Shown here in pieces: positions 25,943 to 33,265 of a DNA stretch of 33,265 nucleotides. The DNA comes from Kiritimatiellia bacterium (GTDB lineage: Bacteria > Verrucomicrobiota > Kiritimatiellia > RFP12 > UBA1067). The DNA lies in assembly GCA_017403825.1 (NCBI GenBank), contig JAFRDO010000071.1, positions 1-33,265 on the forward strand, read 5' to 3'. Both the position numbers and the translations under genes were made by a program. The number at the start of each line of letters is the position of its first letter. Position 1 is the stretch's first letter. The notes beneath the pieces are model-generated. The model made no database searches. It was not told the DNA's origin and saw only the letters and a program-made list of their open reading frames with translations.

Positions 25943-27387
25943 GCCTTCAACTCCCAACCGTTGTGATGACGAACCTCCGCCATTGCGTTTGCCTCGGCGG
26001 CAAGCTTCCCCGTGAACGTCTCCTTCACCGGATCCCAATCCAGACGGTCCGTGCGCAGCTGCTCGCAGATGTTGGCGATGTGTGCGCAAGTAATCGTGCG
26101 ATGCCCGATTTCGGCATCCGAGCAGATGGCGCGGTTCTCGACTATGCCGTCAATGAAATCCGCCTCGTGCCAGTGTCCGTTCGCAGGCGCATAGAGCTTT
26201 ATGTCGCCGTCCTTCAGATCGGCCTCACGCCATTTCTCCAGCCCTTTGGGACGCTTTGCGCCCTTGCAGGTGGAGACGTCGCCTCGCTCACAATGGAACG
26301 TGACGCCGCGCACGAAGCCGCTTTTCTTGTCGACTGGCCGCACATGCACCCTTACGCCATTCCCATAGACGAACTCGAAGTCATACTTCCCCGCCCAGGT
26401 GAACACGCCGTTGTCCTTCCGGAGATCCGTCTTCATGTTCTCGACGGCGACCGGCCCAGAACGGTCCAGCCCCATCCCGCGTTGGACGACGTCAAACTCG
26501 TGAGCGCCAAAGTCCGGAATCATCCCGCCGCCGTAGCGGCGGTTCCAGCGCCAGCACGTCGGCTCGTGGATGCTTGGAATGAACGCATTGTTCTCCCAGT
26601 GCTCGGCCGGGCCCTGCCAGAGATCCCACGCCTCCTTGCTCATCCAGTCCGGCAGCGGCGCACGCGCTTCGGAATGGCCATGCCCCTCCCAGTGGTCGCC
26701 GCCTGGGATCGCCACCGTCACGGACTTCAGGTCGCCGAGAAGCCTGTTCAGCACAATCTCCTCCACGATGCGCTTGTCGGAGGCGCTACGGCCCTGATTG
26801 CCCACCTGGAACTTTACGCCCGTCTCCTTGGCCACCTTCACGAGAGCCTTGCCCTCCGAGATGTTCAGCGTGAGCGGCTTCTGGCAGAAGACGTGCTTGC
26901 CGGCGCGCATGGCCGCGATGGCGATCAGCACATGCCAGTGGTCGGGCGTGCAGATGCACACTGCGTCGATTGACGGATCGGCAACGACCTCGCGCCAATC
27001 GAACACCTCGCGGCAGGAGGTGTCGCCATAGTGCTTGTCCACAGCCGCCTTGATGACGCGCGACCCGCACACATCGCTCCGCGAGGAATTGTCCTTGACC
27101 GCAAGCCCCTCCGCGCCAAAGTTGCTCTTCTTGGCGCCGTAGAAATACCCCGGAGCCTCCTTGACCATGTCGCAGGCCACCGTAACGCGGCAGCGCGGAT
27201 CCTTGAGGAACCCAGGCACGTTCGTGCCCTTCGCGATCACCCCGCATCCGATGATGCCCACGTTGATGCGTCCATTCGGCCCCGGCTGTCGCAAGGGGAC
27301 CGCGGCGCACGCCGAGCCGCAACCGATGAAGAACGGCACTCCCGCACATGCAGCCGAACCGACAAAACTTCTTCTTGTGATGTTCAT
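25939..27387 (-). CDS. Tat-exported Gfo/Idh/MocA oxidoreductase
   Basis: A 482-residue NAD(P)-dependent sugar oxidoreductase with a twin-arginine signal (NITRRSFVG, R5-R6). Tat export suggests it is secreted already folded with its cofactor. The Rossmann motif GIIGCG is at 44-49. ICTPDHWH (145-152) is the conserved strand-loop. The usual catalytic EKP is QKP (169-171), a variant I associate with the secreted branch of the family. The C-terminal domain holds GGGMIPDFGAHEFDV. Family members oxidise or reduce sugar hydroxyls, often C3. Coupled by ATGA overlap to the double DUF1080 gene, it could supply the 3-keto sugar that DUF1080 then cleaves. An AGGAAA site precedes the ATG. Confidence 0.92.
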   Translation of the reverse strand: MNITRRSFVGSAACAGVPFFIGCGSACAAVPLRQPGPNGRINVGIIGCGVIAKGTNVPGFLKDPRCRVTVACDMVKEAPGYFYGAKKSNFGAEGLAVKDNSSRSDVCGSRVIKAAVDKHYGDTSCREVFDWREVVADPSIDAVCICTPDHWHVLIAIAAMRAGKHVFCQKPLTLNISEGKALVKVAKETGVKFQVGNQGRSASDKRIVEEIVLNRLLGDLKSVTVAIPGGDHWEGHGHSEARAPLPDWMSKEAWDLWQGPAEHWENNAFIPSIHEPTCWRWNRRYGGGMIPDFGAHEFDVVQRGMGLDRSGPVAVENMKTDLRKDNGVFTWAGKYDFEFVYGNGVRVHVRPVDKKSGFVRGVTFHCERGDVSTCKGAKRPKGLEKWREADLKDGDIKLYAPANGHWHEADFIDGIVENRAICSDAEIGHRTITCAHIANICEQLRTDRLDWDPVKETFTGKLAAEANAMAEVRHHNGWELKA

Positions 27388-27419
27388 GATAGTTTTCCTG
27401 ATGTTGAATGCATCTCAAA

Positions 27420-28385
27420 TCACTTCAGCAGGCCGGCGAACCGCGCCAAATCGTCGGCGGAAGGCGTGCGACCGTAATCGCTCACCTCAAATACCTCGAC
27501 GTATTTCGGCACGGGCACGTCCGGATAGCGCTCCCGCCACACGGCGGCGAAACGTTTCGCATCGTTCTTCTTGCGCCCAGCCCAGTGACGGATGAGATAG
27601 GCGTTACGCGCCTCTTTCGACTCCTTCACCTTGGCCAACTCCGCCTGATAACCCGAATCCCACGGCAACCATTCGTACACCTGCGACACATGGCAGTTCA
27701 CGCCCTCGCACCACTGCTCAAGGTACGGTTCCACATCCACCATTACGTCAGGGCGCAGCAGACGCGGCTGAGAAAAGGTATCCGTAGCGAAAAGGATCAC
27801 TGGGCGTTTGCGCTGCACCGGTGCCTCGGGGATCCAGTGCGGCACACCGAGCAGATAACCCGCATCCTGAACAAGCTGCCCTACGGCGCGGTGATCGGCA
27901 TGGTAGTCGCACGTGCGGTGCGTCACGATGAAGTCGGGCTGGAACTCCCGGATGATCTTCACAATCTCCACGCGCCGTTCATAATCAGGCATGAGCGAAC
28001 AATCGCTGTTGTCCAGCACGTCATAGCGTTCGATGCCGTACCGCTTACCGGCCTCCTCGGCCTCGCGCTTCCGGCGCGCGGCAAGCTCCGGCGGCATCAT
28101 CGCCTGGTGTCCCATGTTGCCGTTGCACACCGAGACGAAGCGCACGCGCGCACCTTGCCTGGCAAGCTTGACGGCAAGGCACCCCATGCGGAAGTCTGCA
28201 TCGTCGGGGTGCGCCACGATGGCCATCACGCGCAGCACGCCCTCAGCGCGCGGAATCTCCTTGGAGCTCCAGCTCCGCAGCCCCGCTTTCGTGGTGCCCG
28301 TGTTCTCATCGCCGAAAGCGCCGATCGCAAGTGTCGCGGCGAACGCAGCCAGCACAATGCCGACGGCAACTTCATCCGGCTTCAT
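27420..28385 (-). CDS. PIG-L family deacetylase, secreted
   Basis: A 321-residue protein with an N-terminal hydrophobic export segment (about 8-24) and a PIG-L/LmbE domain. AHPDDAD (HPDD at 59-62) gives the zinc ligands and general base, and HRTCDYHADH (H156, H162, H165) supplies the downstream histidines. The family removes acetyl groups from N-acetylglucosamine-like sugars, or hydrolyses related amides. GGGGAGG precedes the ATG. It lies 12 bp after the small secreted protein gene and 32 bp before the Gfo/Idh gene. In this operon it may trim N-acetyl groups from the substrate glycan before oxidation, but that is inference. Confidence 0.9.
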   Translation of the reverse strand: MKPDEVAVGIVLAAFAATLAIGAFGDENTGTTKAGLRSWSSKEIPRAEGVLRVMAIVAHPDDADFRMGCLAVKLARQGARVRFVSVCNGNMGHQAMMPPELAARRKREAEEAGKRYGIERYDVLDNSDCSLMPDYERRVEIVKIIREFQPDFIVTHRTCDYHADHRAVGQLVQDAGYLLGVPHWIPEAPVQRKRPVILFATDTFSQPRLLRPDVMVDVEPYLEQWCEGVNCHVSQVYEWLPWDSGYQAELAKVKESKEARNAYLIRHWAGRKKNDAKRFAAVWRERYPDVPVPKYVEVFEVSDYGRTPSADDLARFAGLLK

Positions 28386-28397
28386 CTTCGCCTCCCC

Positions 28398-28691
28398 TTA
28401 CCGCACGATTACAGTGAAACCTGCGCCATATGAGTTGAAATCGACTACAGCATTCTCAGAGCCAAACGTAAGATACGTCCGCGTCTCGAGCTGCTGCGAA
28501 TATGGCGACGAAGCGATTGCGGCGGTGTCCTGCGAGATACCGACGGCCTGACTCGCCGTCGCATTGCCCGTCGGCGTCGCCGCCGTCACCATGTTCGTAA
28601 CGGTCTGCCAATAGTTCGCAGGCCACACCTTGTCCTCAGCGAATGCGCAGAACGCCACCGCTACGACCAACATAACAAGCACTTTTTTCAT
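28398..28691 (-). CDS. Small secreted protein of unknown function
   Basis: A 97-residue protein with a clear signal peptide (MKKVLVMLVVAVAFCAFAED, cleavage near residue 20). The mature part of about 77 residues is polar and rich in Thr, Ala and Ser, and ends in a hydrophobic strand (GAGFTVIVR). No known domain is seen. A GAGGAG site lies 8 nt before the ATG at 28691. An upstream in-frame ATG at 28709 is less well placed. It is set between the FGE-like genes and the enzyme genes of the operon. Confidence 0.7.
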   Translation of the reverse strand: MKKVLVMLVVAVAFCAFAEDKVWPANYWQTVTNMVTAATPTGNATASQAVGISQDTAAIASSPYSQQLETRTYLTFGSENAVVDFNSYGAGFTVIVR

Positions 28692-28716
28692 GACACATTC
28701 TCCTCTCATCTGTCAA

Positions 28717-30060
28717 CTACCGAACCATCCAATCCGGCGCCTTCGCCGGACACGCCACGCGGAAGCCCTTCGCCTCGATTCCGGACGATGAAATGTATCG
28801 TCCGCTCGTGGTTCTCGCCGAACAGCGGATAAAGCCGGAATTGTTGTTGTTGGCCCAATTCATACCTCTAGTAGCTCGATTTTGGCCTCTGACAGCTGCA
28901 CTATTGGCTCCCACTGTCGGCCCTGTCGGCTCTATCGCCTCCGCGCCCATGTAGAAATCGACCGCCGGACCACGGCCATAGGCGACACCACCGTACACGG
29001 TAGTCGGATTCGCCAGAACATCCAGGCAGAATTCGCTTACATTACCCAGCATATCGTAAAGCCCCCACGCATTCGGCTTGAGCTGCCCGACGGCATGGGT
29101 CTGGTTCTTGTTCCCGCAGGCAACGCTCATCGGATCGTTCGCCCAATTTCCGGAATACCAGGCAATCGTATCGACCTCCGTTCCCGCATACGTCTTTGTC
29201 GTCGTCCCCGCCCGGCAGGCGTATTCCCACTGCGCCTCTGTCGGCAGGTCGATCTCTACGCCCGTCAGCTGACGGTAGGTGTACAGGTAACCAGCGGGAT
29301 CGACATCGTGCCCATTTGTGGGCCATACGGGCACGGAGCCATCAACAGGCCGAAGGGTATGATACCCAAGAGACTCCATCGGACGGACATCCGAATCGGG
29401 ATATCCTTTGGCATTGGCCGTGTGGTTCGTTCCGCAGACGTTGGCAAACTGCTTCTGCGTCATTTCATACACGCCAATGTAATAGTTGTTCGTGAGCGTC
29501 ACCCAATGCGCCATCATGTCAGCGACAGCCGCCGTAAGATTAAGTCCGTCTCCAATAGGTTGCCCCATCAGCCAGCGGACACCGGCGGCGTCAATCCGGC
29601 GCAGAAGCAGGAAATCCGTCTTGTTGATTCGGTTCGTGACGCCGCCAGGCACCATCTCGGCGGAGGCGTAGTACGTGACATTGCTCGCCCTGGTCAGATC
29701 CAGCGCCATGTAGTCCGGCGGCAGGGATTGTGTCCACACGGTCAATTCCGCCGTCAGGTTCGCGCCCTTGATGTCAAGGTCTGGCATGGTGTTGTGGGCC
29801 TTCCAGATTATCTTGTGCGGTCCATTCGCCAGCAGTTTCCCCGCATCGCCGCCCATGCCGTCACGGTAGAGCGCGGCGTCGAGCGGAACGCCGTTCGTGG
29901 CGAACGTCGCCGTCACCACCGCCGGTCCGCCAGACAGCGTGAAATCGACGAATGCCTTGCCTTGCGCCATTGAGACCGTCACGTTGCTTGCCGTCGGCAT
30001 TGCCGCCGTAAGTGTCGCACTTGTCGTAACCGCCAGAATCACTCCTAAAATCTTTCTCAT
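28717..30060 (-). CDS. FGE-sulfatase-domain secreted protein (paralog C)
   Basis: A 447-residue protein with a signal peptide (about 1-20), an Ig-like domain of about 110 residues (MPTASNVTVSMAQGKAFVDF), and a formylglycine-generating-enzyme-like domain (about 165-440). FGE landmarks are YYIGVYEMTQKQF, DLPTEAQWEYACRAGT, NAWGLYDMLGNVSEFCLD and the terminal GFRVAC. True FGE uses two active-site cysteines to convert sulfatase Cys to formylglycine. Here the matching C-terminal stretch reads FIRCSARTTSGRY with one Cys, so sulfatase maturation is doubtful, and no sulfatase is in the window. The FGE fold without the cysteines occurs in binding and structural proteins. One of three tandem paralogs. 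Confidence 0.85.
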   Translation of the reverse strand: MRKILGVILAVTTSATLTAAMPTASNVTVSMAQGKAFVDFTLSGGPAVVTATFATNGVPLDAALYRDGMGGDAGKLLANGPHKIIWKAHNTMPDLDIKGANLTAELTVWTQSLPPDYMALDLTRASNVTYYASAEMVPGGVTNRINKTDFLLLRRIDAAGVRWLMGQPIGDGLNLTAAVADMMAHWVTLTNNYYIGVYEMTQKQFANVCGTNHTANAKGYPDSDVRPMESLGYHTLRPVDGSVPVWPTNGHDVDPAGYLYTYRQLTGVEIDLPTEAQWEYACRAGTTTKTYAGTEVDTIAWYSGNWANDPMSVACGNKNQTHAVGQLKPNAWGLYDMLGNVSEFCLDVLANPTTVYGGVAYGRGPAVDFYMGAEAIEPTGPTVGANSAAVRGQNRATRGMNWANNNNSGFIRCSARTTSGRYISSSGIEAKGFRVACPAKAPDWMVR

Positions 30061-30071
30061 CTTATTCTCCT

Positions 30072-30113
30072 CTCTTACCTATTCACTATTCCCTCTAACC
30101 TATTCCCTATCAC
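30072..30113. repeat. Degenerate heptamer repeat between two FGE-like genes
   Basis: Six 7-bp units on the plus strand: CTCTTAC-CTATTCA-CTATTCC-CTCTAAC-CTATTCC-CTATCAC. The array fills most of the gap between paralogs and begins at the stop codon of the 30110-31540 gene. It resembles the heptanucleotide repeats (STRR type) known from cyanobacteria, in a different sequence. Confidence 0.7.
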
Positions 30114-31540
30114 GGTATCACCGCCGGCAACACAAACCTGTAGGCTGTTGCCGGGTATTGAACGGTATATGAGATGTTTTTACGCATATCACTCCGGCTG
30201 TAGGTAAAAGTCATGGCCGCATGGTACTTCGTTGACGTCGAATCAAACACCGACCCGCCGCGCCGCGCCCGACGGCCGCTTTGCGTTACATAATTCGGCC
30301 AAGTGTATTGTGTTTTGCCGGCCGTGTCTATATAAGTGCCGCCTTCCGTTTGTGCCAACGCCCCCTGCTCGGCTGTTGGTCCACCAGGATTCTCGACATC
30401 CTCACCCTTGTAAGGGTCGATCTGGTAAGGATCTGTTTCCTTATCGCTCATAACGTCTAGACAAACCTCAAAGCCATTGCCGAGCATATCGTACAATCCC
30501 CATGCATTCGGCTTCAGCAATCCAACCTCGTGCAGCTGGTTGGAGGAACAGGCAGGGTCTTGATTCCAGTTGCTTGAGGACCAAGCCAATTCGGCGACAT
30601 TGGCGGCGGTGAAACTCTTACCCGTGTACAGGATCTTTGATTCTCCGGCACGGCAAGCATATTCCCATTCCGCCTCCGTCGGGAGATCGAGGTCAAGCCC
30701 CGTCCGTTGGCGGAACAGGCCGATTCCAGAAGATGCTGGCACCCTGTGCCCGTGCACGGGCCAGTAATAAGATGGCTTGTAACCCCGCATATCCGACGGC
30801 GCAAGCCATGGGGCGGGCCAGAACATAGACTGCTCCTGTTCCCTCGGGATGACATCGCGGTCTATCCCGCCGATGGTTATGTAGCCAACCTCCGTGTTGT
30901 TGGTATATGTCTTGTTATAAGAGGAATAGCTGGAAGCATTGCGGTACTGGCTGTATGTCATCTCGTAGATGCCGATGTAGTAGTTGTAGGTGAGCGTAAC
31001 GTAATGCGGACGATGCAGAATGTTGGTGCCGTATGTCTGGGAACCATCCATACGGTCCGACGAGATACCCATCGGCCAGGTAATGTCCTTGGCGTAGATC
31101 TTGCGCATCAGCATCTTCGCGGACTTGTACAGGCGGTTCGTCACGCCGAGCGGCACGTCCTCAGCCGTCTCATAGAAGCGCCAGCAGTTCGTGGCCAGAA
31201 GATCAATGGCAAGGTAGTCCGGCGGATCGTCCTTCGCCCATGCCGAAAGTTTCACGGTGGCATTGTCCGGCAGACCGACCGGTCGCCGCCACCATATCTG
31301 GCAACCCGTGCCCTGCGCCACCGTGCGGTGGACCTTGCCGGCCATGTTGCCGCAATCGGCATGCGGCAGGGCCACGCCATTGGTCACGACCTGCGCCGTC
31401 ACGATGGCGTCTTCCGAAAGGTCATAGCTGATCGTAACAAGACCGGTCGCCTCATTGCGGGAAAGGCTGACGTTCGATATCGCCGGCGTTGCGCACGCCG
31501 CGAATGGAACCGCTGTAATCAAAAGAAGCATATGTTTCAT
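30110..31540 (-). CDS. FGE-sulfatase-domain secreted protein (paralog B)
   Basis: A 476-residue paralog of its two neighbours. It has a signal peptide (about 1-18), an Ig-like domain (TPAISNVSLSRNEATGLVTI), the linker PDYLAIDL and VPLGVTNRLYKSAKMLMRKI shared by all three, then the FGE-like domain (YYIGIYEMTYSQY, DLPTEAEWEYACRAG, NAWGLYDMLGNGFEVCLD, and RFVLPA at the end). The region where FGE carries its catalytic cysteines has none (MTFTYSRSDMRK), so formylglycine formation is very unlikely. It starts 3 bp after the stop of paralog A, with its AGGAG site inside the end of that gene, so translation is probably coupled. Confidence 0.85.
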   Translation of the reverse strand: MKHMLLLITAVPFAACATPAISNVSLSRNEATGLVTISYDLSEDAIVTAQVVTNGVALPHADCGNMAGKVHRTVAQGTGCQIWWRRPVGLPDNATVKLSAWAKDDPPDYLAIDLLATNCWRFYETAEDVPLGVTNRLYKSAKMLMRKIYAKDITWPMGISSDRMDGSQTYGTNILHRPHYVTLTYNYYIGIYEMTYSQYRNASSYSSYNKTYTNNTEVGYITIGGIDRDVIPREQEQSMFWPAPWLAPSDMRGYKPSYYWPVHGHRVPASSGIGLFRQRTGLDLDLPTEAEWEYACRAGESKILYTGKSFTAANVAELAWSSSNWNQDPACSSNQLHEVGLLKPNAWGLYDMLGNGFEVCLDVMSDKETDPYQIDPYKGEDVENPGGPTAEQGALAQTEGGTYIDTAGKTQYTWPNYVTQSGRRARRGGSVFDSTSTKYHAAMTFTYSRSDMRKNISYTVQYPATAYRFVLPAVIP

Positions 31541-31543
31541 GTC

Positions 31544-32995
31544 TTATTCTCCTTCCACGGCATTTGCAGGAACAGGAATTGACGCCGGGCAGACAAAGCG
31601 CACACCCGTATTGCCTCCCGCCCCGTTGAAATCGGGGCTGGCGGATTCGTCTAAGTTGGTCGAGGCACCGGTGGACGTGTTGTTGATGGAAAGCCGCCGC
31701 CCGGCACGGACGCCACGCGCACTGCTGCTGAACGCGCTGCTACGCATGAAATGGCGGGTGTTGCAGCTGGTGGGTACACAATATCCCACAGGCTCCACTT
31801 CGTCCGCCCCTTTGGACTCGTTTCCGCCAAACCCGTTTTCTGTCGTCGCTGACGGTTCAAGACAGAACTCAAAGACATTGCCCAGCATATCATAGAGGCC
31901 AAAGGCATTCGGCTTCAGCAAGCCAACCTCATGCGGCCCCTTTTTCCCGTCCAGCAAGACACAGGCGTTCGGATCCTTGTCCCAGTTTCCGGCGTACCAG
32001 GCAATGTCGTCAAGCGTCGCCGATGCCGTCGTGTTGGTGATCTCCTTGCCGTTGTAGAGAGCGGTGGGGCATCCGGCGCGGCAGGCGAACTCCCACTGCG
32101 CTTCTGTGGGGAAGTCCAGTTCCAGCCCGGTGAATGCACGGAACTTCACAAAATACGCACCATCGGTCTCCACAATCTGATGTCCGGAGCGCGGCCAGCA
32201 GATGTCATAATTTGCAAGTTCAGAGGTTGATGTTCCCGAACGCACCCGCCACTGGTAATGCCTGGAGCCCGTTACAGGCAGGACGTCCACATCCACGCTA
32301 GCGACCACGGCGCCGTTTGTGTACCCCCACCAAGGCGGGTTGCCAGACATGACGCGCCGGAACTGGCGGTACGTCAGCTCGAATATGCCCATGTAGTAGT
32401 CGTTCGTCATCGTTACGGCGTGGGGAGTCAGTTCATTGTCGAAACGCCCCAGCTCGGTGCGCCCGGCGCCGTTCTTGTTCACCGGCGTCCCCATGATGAA
32501 CTCGGCCCCTGCCGCCGGAATCTTGCGCATCAAAAGCACATCGGTCTTGTAGCGGCGGTTCGTCACACCGCCCGGCACCGCCTCGGCATTGGGATAGAAG
32601 CTGAGGGAGTTCGAGACCGTAAGGTCCACCGCCATGTAGTCCGGCGGACAAGCGCGATCCCACACCGCCAGCTTGGCGGTTACCGCATTGGGATCAAGCA
32701 CAACCCCAGGCAGATCAATGCGCGGCTGCCAGTAGGCCGTGCAAACGCCGCCCGTTGGGACAATCAGCTTGTTGATGTCGCCCGAGAGCGCGCTCACCGC
32801 CCCAACGGGAACGCCGTTGGTTAAGATGTCCGCAGTCACGATGGTCGGCGTGTCACCGGTCAGCGTGTAAGTTATCGTGACGAGCCGCGTGTCGTCGTTC
32901 TGCGACAACGCGATATTCGAGACTGTCGGCAGCGCCGCCGTTGCCGACATTGTCAGCATCGTTGCCACCGCAAAACTCCCATACCGTATTCTCAT
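31544..32995 (-). CDS. FGE-sulfatase-domain secreted protein (paralog A), first gene of the operon
   Basis: A 483-residue protein: signal peptide (about 1-21), Ig-like domain (LPTVSNIALSQNDDTRLVTI), linker PDYMAVDL and VPGGVTNRRYKTDVLLMRKI, then the FGE-like domain (YYMGIFELTYRQF, DFPTEAQWEFACRAG, NAFGLYDMLGNVFEFCLE, GVRFVCPA). No Cys occurs at the FGE active-site region (MRSSAFSSSARGVRAGRR). AAAGGAAA lies about 8 nt before the ATG. It is the first gene behind the only promoter seen for the long minus-strand run. Its role may be to bind the substrate or to build an extracellular assembly; this is inferred from the fold only. Confidence 0.86.
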   Translation of the reverse strand: MRIRYGSFAVATMLTMSATAALPTVSNIALSQNDDTRLVTITYTLTGDTPTIVTADILTNGVPVGAVSALSGDINKLIVPTGGVCTAYWQPRIDLPGVVLDPNAVTAKLAVWDRACPPDYMAVDLTVSNSLSFYPNAEAVPGGVTNRRYKTDVLLMRKIPAAGAEFIMGTPVNKNGAGRTELGRFDNELTPHAVTMTNDYYMGIFELTYRQFRRVMSGNPPWWGYTNGAVVASVDVDVLPVTGSRHYQWRVRSGTSTSELANYDICWPRSGHQIVETDGAYFVKFRAFTGLELDFPTEAQWEFACRAGCPTALYNGKEITNTTASATLDDIAWYAGNWDKDPNACVLLDGKKGPHEVGLLKPNAFGLYDMLGNVFEFCLEPSATTENGFGGNESKGADEVEPVGYCVPTSCNTRHFMRSSAFSSSARGVRAGRRLSINNTSTGASTNLDESASPDFNGAGGNTGVRFVCPASIPVPANAVEGE

Positions 32996-33071
32996 TCCAG
33001 TTTTCCTTTCTCCGTTAAATTGACCGACCCTACTCTATTTCCACAAGACACCCGTCCCTTCCACGGCCCAC

Positions 33072-33080
33072 ATTATACCA
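33072..33080 (-). promoter_or_regulatory. Extended -10 promoter of the 20-kb secreted-enzyme operon
   Basis: The minus strand reads TGG-TATAAT. Transcription would start near 33065, giving a leader of about 70 nt before the ATG at 32995. No other promoter of similar quality was noticed within the run down to 12674. Confidence 0.6.
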
Positions 33081-33133
33081 TAACCTTAGCCATAAAAACG
33101 CAAAAATCACAAATTTTTTCAAATGGGTGACAA

Positions 33134-33184
33134 GACAGAGTGAATGCAACCCCTCCGCGAAGCGGAGGTTGCATTCACTCTGTC
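33134..33184. other. Long inverted repeat upstream of the operon
   Basis: GACAGAGTGAATGCAA pairs perfectly with TTGCATTCACTCTGTC, and inside it CCTCCGC pairs with GCGGAGG, with a 2-nt C bulge and a GAA loop: 23 bp in all. There is no T-run on either side, so a simple terminator is not supported. It may be the end of a small mobile element, a large operator, or the terminator of an unseen gene. Confidence 0.75.
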
Positions 33185-33240
33185 GTTCCGATTGATTGCA
33201 TTGAGTCTGCCTGTATCATGGGGGGGGTGCATTCTCTCCG
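33170..33240 (+). repeat. Three imperfect TGCATT direct repeats and a G8 tract
   Basis: TGCATTCACTCTG (33170-33182), TGCATTGAGTCTG (33197-33209) and TGCATTCTCTCCG (33228-33240) recur at spacings of 27 and 31 bp, about 90-160 bp upstream of the operon promoter. A run of eight G (33220-33227) lies just before the third. No coding region was recognised from 32996 to the window end. Confidence 0.45.
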
Positions 33241-33265
33241 CCACAGGCAAGGATGGGGAAAAGAT

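Noticed and set aside
28717..32995. The three FGE-like proteins as sulfatase-activating enzymes
   Set aside because: The active-site cysteine pair is not visible in any of them, they are exported with Ig-like domains, and no sulfatase is encoded nearby.
33134..33184. The long hairpin as a simple Rho-independent terminator
   Set aside because: Neither side is followed directly by a T-run, and no gene was recognised that would end there.

Overview
The window reads as a GC-rich chromosome segment of a PVC-group bacterium, most likely a gut-type Verrucomicrobiota/Kiritimatiellota relative. This is inferred from protein style: secreted Gfo/Idh oxidoreductase with DUF1080, LamG-like repeat proteins ending in 'DFVPC..GGQAGLYD', formylglycine-enzyme-like (FGE) secreted proteins, and tannase-family fusions. 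No rRNA or tRNA is present to confirm it.

Left part (1-12.7 kb): mostly housekeeping. A LysR regulator precedes an O-acetylhomoserine sulfhydrylase (metY), which ends at a textbook terminator. An AT-rich island (about 2.64-6.28 kb) follows. It holds a candidate rod-shaped ncRNA of about 170 nt resembling 6S RNA, and two adjacent membrane proteins that begin with the same zinc-ribbon head. The larger adds Sel1 repeats and ten CxxC motifs of the DnaJ zinc-finger kind. Next come an outer-membrane barrel-like protein, enolase, an amidohydrolase coupled to htpG, and a LolC/E-like permease.

Right part (12.7-33.0 kb): a run of eleven intact genes plus one gene split by a frameshift, all on the minus strand. 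Gaps are under 50 bp, and one promoter is visible, at the right end (33072-33080). Nearly all products carry export signals. In transcription order: three FGE-like proteins, a 97-aa secreted protein, a PIG-L deacetylase, a Tat-exported Gfo/Idh oxidoreductase, a double DUF1080 protein, a double NlpC/P60-like protein with a dead second domain, a tannase-GH28 fusion, a LamG-repeat protein broken at a G8 tract, a tannase-GDPD fusion and a double-GDPD protein. I read it as an extracytoplasmic degradation system for an esterified, possibly phosphodiester-containing polymer. A plant-pectin or phenolic-ester target and a bacterial-envelope target both remain open.

Regulation: most visible promoters share an extended -10 of the form TGnTATAAT. 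Several lie so close to the start codon that the mRNAs should be leaderless or nearly so. A 9-mer, TTTGGAATC or its complement, recurs at three sites around the LysR and metY promoters and is a candidate operator.
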